Shown: positions 6,615-9,377 of the stretch, piece after piece
How the letters are laid out: each line of letters opens with the position of its first letter
How positions within the stretch are numbered: position 1 is the first letter of the stretch
NCBI GenBank assembly: GCA_021816565.1
Contig: JAKAXN010000167.1
Location: 1 to 9,377 of the forward strand
Length of the DNA: 9,377 nucleotides
Direction: 5' to 3'
Source of the DNA: Actinomycetes bacterium
Lineage (GTDB): Bacteria; Actinomycetota; Acidimicrobiia; Acidimicrobiales; Palsa-688
The notes under the pieces: generated by a model
What the model was told of the DNA's origin: nothing
Databases searched by the model: none
What the model saw: only the letters and a program-made list of their open reading frames with translations
Translations under genes and position numbers: made by a program

Positions 6615-6640
6615 TTTCATGGAGCGGACGACGGGATTCG
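6615..6640 (-). repeat. tRNA-Gly 3'-end repeat inside the intact tRNA (candidate attachment site, proximal)
   Basis: Identical over 26 bp to 3219-3244. It covers the 3' part of the intact tRNA-Gly from the T-loop through CCA plus the next 5 nt (TGAAA on the - strand). If the island is real, this copy would have been supplied by the element and restores the tRNA. Confidence 0.75.
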
Positions 6641-6695
6641 AACCCGCGACCCTCACCTTGGCAAGGTGATGCTCTACCAGCTGAGCCACGTCCGC
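6620..6695 (-). tRNA. tRNA-Gly (anticodon GCC), CCA encoded
   Basis: Read on the - strand, 76 nt fold as a complete cloverleaf: acceptor GCGGACG/CGTCCGC, D-arm GCTC/GAGC, anticodon stem TCACC/GGTGA around TTGCCAA (anticodon GCC, decoding GGC and GGT glycine codons), and T-arm GCGGG-TTCGAAT-CCCGT with one G-T pair. The discriminator base is T and CCA is encoded. In a high-GC genome GGC is a heavily used glycine codon, so this tRNA is likely important. Its 3' end is repeated at 3219-3244. Confidence 0.97.
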
Positions 6696-6707
6696 AAGCG
6701 GGTCTTT

Positions 6708-6713
6708 ACCGTA
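6708..6713 (-). promoter_or_regulatory. Possible -10 element of tRNA-Gly
   Basis: TACGGT on the - strand fits the actinobacterial TAnnnT -10 pattern and lies 12 nt before the mature tRNA 5' end. No clear TTGACA-like -35 is seen upstream, where the next gene's 3' end begins at 6739. Confidence 0.35.
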
Positions 6714-6738
6714 GCAGACCGGCGGGGGCCGGGACCAT

Positions 6739-7275
6739 TCAGCGCACCGGCACCACGCACTCGACGTGGGGGTACTGCACTCCCTGGTAGGGGATCTCCA
6801 CGCCGGTGGTACCCGCCGGGCACAGCGGGCTGCCGGGGGTGGAGGGCAGGACCTCGACCACCCGGACCTTGGCCTTGGGCGACGTGCAGGCCACGGTCTT
6901 GGTGCTGTACTTGGGATGTCCCTCTGCGGTGCCGCTCTGGGGCAGGCACCGGCCGAGCAGGGCGGCGGAGGCCGCGGCCTCCTTCTTCACCGCGTTGCCC
7001 GAGGGGAGCGTGGACTGCAACACGGCGACGACCACCGCTGCCAGCACCAACACGATGGGGATGATGCGCCATCGGCTGCGCCAGCCGGGGCGCTCCACCC
7101 GGGTGGGCACCCCCAGCAGGTTCCACTTGGGGGGCAGCGGCGGTGCGTCGACGCCGGGAGCCCAGCGGACCCACCGCCGGCCCCGGGCGTCGTAGAAGCT
7201 GACACCCCCGTCGTCCTCCCGGCGCCACCGGATCCCCCGGTAGGTGGTCTCCTGGCGTTCTTTCGGGCTGGTCAC
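6739..7275 (-). CDS. Single-pass membrane protein with four-cysteine extracytoplasmic domain
   Basis: A 178-aa protein. Residues 11-65 are a basic, Trp-rich cytoplasmic part ('YRGIRWRREDDGGVSFYDA', 'GRRWVRWAPG') that recalls short Trp-containing DUF2510-like modules, a weak resemblance. One membrane segment spans about 71-88 (IIPIVLVLAAVVVAVL). The outer part carries Cys110, Cys130, Cys152 and Cys173 in an order ('RCLPQSG', 'VACTSP', 'LCPAG', 'VECV') similar to LppU-like extracellular domains of actinobacteria, probably two disulfides. The GTG start at 7275 overlaps the upstream glycosylase stop by 4 nt (GTGA), indicating translational coupling; an upstream in-frame start would lie within the glycosylase gene. 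Function unknown; it is last in the dut-glycosylase set. There is no obvious role in DNA repair. Confidence 0.75.
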   Translation of the reverse strand: MTSPKERQETTYRGIRWRREDDGGVSFYDARGRRWVRWAPGVDAPPLPPKWNLLGVPTRVERPGWRSRWRIIPIVLVLAAVVVAVLQSTLPSGNAVKKEAAASAALLGRCLPQSGTAEGHPKYSTKTVACTSPKAKVRVVEVLPSTPGSPLCPAGTTGVEIPYQGVQYPHVECVVPVR

Positions 7276-8132
7276 TTCAGCAACCTGGACAGGCGCCGGT
7301 CGGCCAGCGGCTTGCCACCGGTCTGACAGGTCGGACAGTACTGAAACGACTTGGTGGCAAAAGAGACCTCCCGTACCGTGTCCCCGCACACCGGGCACGG
7401 CTGACCGGCCCGGCCGTGGACGGCCAGACCTTCCTTCTTCTCGGCTTTGAGGCCCGATGCGGCCAGCCCGGCCGAGCGGCCCACCGCATCGGACAGCACG
7501 GCCACCAGGGCCTCGTGCAGGCGACCGACCTCCTCGTCAGTCAGCTTCGCGGCGCTCCGGTACGGCGAAAGCCGGGCGGCGTGGAGGGCTTCGTCGGAGT
7601 AGGCGTTGCCCACCCCCGCCAGAGTCGACTGGTCGGTGAGGACCTTCTTGATGTGGCCGCTCGACCCCTTCAGCACCTCGGCCAGGACCTCGGTGCTGAA
7701 GCCGGGGCCAAGCGGGTCGGGGCCCAGGCGGGCGACCCCGTCCACCTGCTCGGGGTCGCCGACCAGCCACAGCGAAAGCCTCTTCTCCGTGCCCTGCTCG
7801 GTCACGTCGAACCCGGACCCCCCGGACAACCCGATCCGCAGAGCCAGCGGGCCCCGGCCGGGGCGGGCCCGGGCCGGGGGGGTCGTGTCGCGCCACTGCA
7901 CCCAGCCTCCCCGGGCCAGGTGCACCACGAGCCACAGGCCGTCGGCACCGACAGCCAGGTACTTGCCGAAGCGGCGGACCCCGCTCACCTCCCTGCCGAC
8001 AAGGGCGTCGACCGGAGGATCGAAGGTCTTCAGAGCCGACAGGGCGGCGACCTCGGCCCGCTCGATCAGCTGCCCCCGGCAGCGGTCCCCCAGGAAGCGG
8101 GCCAGCGACTCGACCTCGGGCAGTTCGGGCAC
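7272..8132 (-). CDS. Fpg/Nei-family DNA glycosylase/AP lyase
   Basis: A 286-aa protein acting in base excision repair of oxidised bases. After removal of the initiator it starts PELPEVE, exposing the catalytic N-terminal Pro2 next to Glu3. Lys57 in 'RRFGKYLAV' corresponds to the conserved beta-wing lysine. The helix-two-turn-helix region includes 'KKVLTDQSTLAGVGNAYSDE' (162-181) with Asn176. The C-terminal zinc finger has Cys246, Cys249, Cys266 and Cys269. Features such as 'SALKTFDPP', 'HLARGGWVQW' and 'GPLALRIGL' match the actinobacterial Fpg/Nei form that I recall coexisting with classical MutM, so the substrate (8-oxoG/Fapy versus oxidised pyrimidine) is not fixed and I assign no symbol. 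The finger arginine position is occupied by Lys261 in 'ATKSFQYC', which may alter specificity. The GTG start is 3 nt after the dut stop; the gene overlaps the next by 4 nt. Confidence 0.93.
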   Translation of the reverse strand: MPELPEVESLARFLGDRCRGQLIERAEVAALSALKTFDPPVDALVGREVSGVRRFGKYLAVGADGLWLVVHLARGGWVQWRDTTPPARARPGRGPLALRIGLSGGSGFDVTEQGTEKRLSLWLVGDPEQVDGVARLGPDPLGPGFSTEVLAEVLKGSSGHIKKVLTDQSTLAGVGNAYSDEALHAARLSPYRSAAKLTDEEVGRLHEALVAVLSDAVGRSAGLAASGLKAEKKEGLAVHGRAGQPCPVCGDTVREVSFATKSFQYCPTCQTGGKPLADRRLSRLLK

Positions 8133-8135
8133 CGC

Positions 8136-8603
8136 TCAGCGCCCCGTGTGGCCGAAGCCGCCGAGGCCCCGCTCCGATCCGGGCAGGGCCTCCACCGCTA
8201 CGAAGCGGGCCTGCTCGACCCGCTGGATCACCAGCTGGGCGATGCGGTCCCCCCGCTGCACCTCGAAATCGGAGCCCGGGTCGGTGTTGAGGAGGATGAC
8301 CCCGATCTCGTCCCGGTAGCCGGAGTCGATGAGGCCGGGGCTGTTGACCAGGGTCACCCCGTGGCGCAGAGCCAGCCCGCTGCGGGGCTGGACCAGGCCG
8401 GCGTAACCGGGCGGGATGGCCAGGCGCACCCCGGTCGGGATGAGGGCCCGACCCCCGCCCGCCTTCAGCACCGCCCCGGTCCGGGCCCGCAGGTCGGCGC
8501 CGGCGTCGCCTTCGCGGGCGTAGCACGGGAGGGGCAGGTCCGCATCGGTCTGGACCAGCAGTATCTGCGGTCCGGGCGCTCCGGGCGCCGGCACATCGGG
8601 CAC
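8136..8603 (-). CDS. dut: Deoxyuridine 5'-triphosphate nucleotidohydrolase (dUTPase)
   Basis: Hydrolyses dUTP to dUMP and pyrophosphate, keeping uracil out of DNA and supplying dUMP for thymidylate synthesis. It is a trimeric cytoplasmic enzyme. With the GTG at 8603 the protein has 155 aa and all five motifs: motif 1 'DAGADL' (33-38), motif 2 'PRSGLA' (73-78), motif 3 'GLIDSGYRDEI' (90-100, catalytic Asp93), motif 4 'RGDRIAQLV' (118-126) and the flexible C-terminal motif 5 'RGLGGFGHTG' (145-154). Length is normal. A second GTG at 8594 would give 152 aa; the first is favoured because TACCTT lies 6 nt ahead, fitting a leaderless start. It is first in the leftward set with the glycosylase and membrane protein, and divergent from orn. 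Confidence 0.95.
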   Translation of the reverse strand: MPDVPAPGAPGPQILLVQTDADLPLPCYAREGDAGADLRARTGAVLKAGGGRALIPTGVRLAIPPGYAGLVQPRSGLALRHGVTLVNSPGLIDSGYRDEIGVILLNTDPGSDFEVQRGDRIAQLVIQRVEQARFVAVEALPGSERGLGGFGHTGR

Positions 8604-8609
8604 CGGTCC

Positions 8610-8615
8610 AAGGTA
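8610..8615 (-). promoter_or_regulatory. -10 element of the dut operon (leaderless)
   Basis: TACCTT on the - strand matches TAnnnT and is separated by 6 nt (GGACCG) from the GTG at 8603, so transcription would start at or next to the start codon. No Shine-Dalgarno sequence is present. The -35 is not clear. Confidence 0.55.
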
Positions 8616-8656
8616 GCCACCGTGGCGGTCCTTCAGCAGGCGCCGGGCCGTCCCGG

Positions 8657-8662
8657 TAAGTT
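8657..8662 (+). promoter_or_regulatory. -10 element of orn (leaderless)
   Basis: TAAGTT matches TAnnnT and lies 7 nt (CTGCCCG) before the ATG at 8670, leaving no room for a leader or ribosome binding site. It mirrors the dut promoter across the 66-bp divergent spacer. The two -10 elements are 41 nt apart, so their -35 regions must overlap. Confidence 0.55.
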
Positions 8663-8669
8663 CTGCCCG

Positions 8670-9227
8670 ATGCTGGCCTGGATGGACCTCGAGATGACGG
8701 GGCTCGACCCCGACCGCCACGTGATCGTGGAGATAGCCACCCTGATCACCGATGACGACCTGCAGGTGGTGGCCGAAGGACCCGACCTGGTGGTGTCGGC
8801 CACCGCCGACGAGCTGGCGGCCATGGACGACGTGGTCCGGGCCATGCACACCCGCAGCGGGCTGCTGCCCGCCATAGAGGCCTCCACGACCAGCGTGGAG
8901 GAAGCCGGCCGGGCCACGATGGAGTTCCTGAAGCAGCACATCCCCCGGGCCGGGACGGTGCCCCTGTGCGGCAACTCCATAGGCACCGACCGTCGCTTCC
9001 TGGCCCGGTGGCTGCCCGAGATCGACAGGTACCTCCACTACCGCTCCATCGACGTGTCGACGGTCAAGGAGCTGGCCCGCCGCTGGTACCCCGAGGCGCT
9101 GGCCGCGGTCCCGAAGAAGACCGGGGCCCACCGGGCCATGGGCGACGTGCTGGAGAGCGTGTCGGAGCTGCGCTATTACCGCGAGAGCGTCTTCCGCCAG
9201 CCTGTCGCCGCCCCCGACCAGACTTGA
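8670..9227 (+). CDS. orn: Oligoribonuclease (DEDDh 3'->5' exonuclease)
   Basis: Degrades 2-5-nt RNA fragments, including pGpG from cyclic-di-GMP turnover, to mononucleotides in the cytoplasm. The 185-aa length is typical. DEDDh residues are Asp6 and Glu8 in 'WMDLEMTGLD', Asp107 in 'GNSIGTDRRFL', and His154 and Asp159 in 'KKTGAHRAMGDVLESVSEL'; the Orn signatures 'YRSIDVSTVKELARRWYPE' and 'SELRYYRE' are present. The ATG at 8670 gives the usual short lead of three residues before Trp4. The same frame is open far upstream, to 7416, but only because it runs antisense to dut and the glycosylase. Transcription is probably leaderless from the shared divergent spacer. Confidence 0.96.
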   Translation: MLAWMDLEMTGLDPDRHVIVEIATLITDDDLQVVAEGPDLVVSATADELAAMDDVVRAMHTRSGLLPAIEASTTSVEEAGRATMEFLKQHIPRAGTVPLCGNSIGTDRRFLARWLPEIDRYLHYRSIDVSTVKELARRWYPEALAAVPKKTGAHRAMGDVLESVSELRYYRESVFRQPVAAPDQT

Positions 9228-9377
9228 GGGCTTTCTCCCCGGACCGACGCCGGATTCGGAGGTTTCCGGTCCATGAACGTTCCCTGATAAGTCCCGGGTA
9301 AAGCTAGTGCTGGGGCCCCGGGCGTGGCAGGATGACCGAAAAGGCCCGGCGTTGCTGAGACGCCGGCGGACAAGCAG
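9228..9377. other. Region after orn, no gene recognised
   Basis: GGACCG (9241-9246) and CGGTCC (9267-9272) can pair, enclosing a smaller CCG-GATT-CGG hairpin, and may terminate orn. CCGGCGT (9346-9352) and ACGCCGG (9360-9366) form another 7-bp hairpin near the window edge. GGGTAA at 9297-9302 could be a -10 of a gene starting outside the window. None is strong. Confidence 0.35.

Larger units (their letters stand above)
3219..6640. mobile_element. Putative genomic island flanked by tRNA-Gly 3'-end repeats (decayed, no integrase)
   Basis: The segment of about 3.4 kb is bounded by the direct repeats 3219-3244 and 6615-6640. It contains an internally deleted IS3-type transposase close to the left repeat, a full RecQ-phosphoribosyltransferase gene, and about 870 bp of apparently non-functional sequence with a truncated reverse-strand coding fragment. 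The repeat at the right end completes an intact tRNA, as expected when an element inserts at a tRNA 3' end and restores it. No integrase, excisionase or relaxase is recognisable, so the element would be a remnant or mobilised in trans. The alternative is a former tandem tRNA-Gly pair broken up by insertion and deletion. Confidence 0.55.

Noticed and set aside
7416..8669. A + strand frame open for 418 codons upstream of orn
   Set aside because: It runs antisense to the glycosylase and dut, which have clear motifs. The open frame is a by-product of G/C third-position bias. Only the part from 8670 is orn.
9331..9357. ATG with a GGCAGG-like sequence upstream near the right edge
   Set aside because: The frame stops after eight codons; no support for a real short gene.

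Overview
The window is high-GC DNA that reads as a chromosomal segment of an actinobacterium. The class Acidimicrobiia is my best guess, with no phylogenetic proof. Pointers are the strong G/C third-codon bias, GTG starts, a secreted protein ending in tandem '[17 protein letters not shown]' units, a divergent dut/orn pair whose -10 elements sit 6-7 nt from the start codons (leaderless style), and an Fpg/Nei glycosylase of the type I associate with actinobacteria.

Layout. (1) 3-1745 (+): 3' part of an exported Ig-like/repeat protein, closed by a strong GC hairpin. (2) 1746-2106: non-coding upstream region. (3) 2107-3126 (+): hemerythrin HHE protein with a long histone-H1-like Arg/Lys/Ala tail. 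(4) 3219-6640: a segment bounded by two copies of the 3' end of a tRNA-Gly gene, the copy at the right end lying inside the intact tRNA. It looks like an integrated or decayed genomic island. Inside are an internally deleted IS3-family transposase, a RecQ helicase with a C-terminal phosphoribosyltransferase-like domain, and about 870 bp of debris with one decapitated reverse-strand coding fragment. (5) 6620-6695 (-): intact tRNA-Gly(GCC) with encoded CCA. (6) 6739-8603 (-): a tightly packed set transcribed leftward, dut -> Fpg/Nei glycosylase -> one-pass membrane protein, with a 3-nt gap and a 4-nt overlap. (7) 8670-9227 (+): oligoribonuclease orn, divergent from dut across 66 bp. (8) 9228-9377: no gene seen.

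How the parts fit. The right side is core housekeeping: dUTPase removes dUTP, Fpg/Nei removes oxidised bases, and Orn degrades the shortest RNA fragments. The left side is accessory: a surface protein, a probable metal-binding hemerythrin with a nucleic-acid-binding-like tail, and the tRNA-flanked island. The most unusual structure is the tRNA 3'-end duplication. Each copy is followed, in the direction of tRNA transcription, by its own terminator-like hairpin with an 8-nt loop. This is what integration at a tRNA 3' end would leave, although a broken tandem tRNA array remains possible. No integrase is visible.
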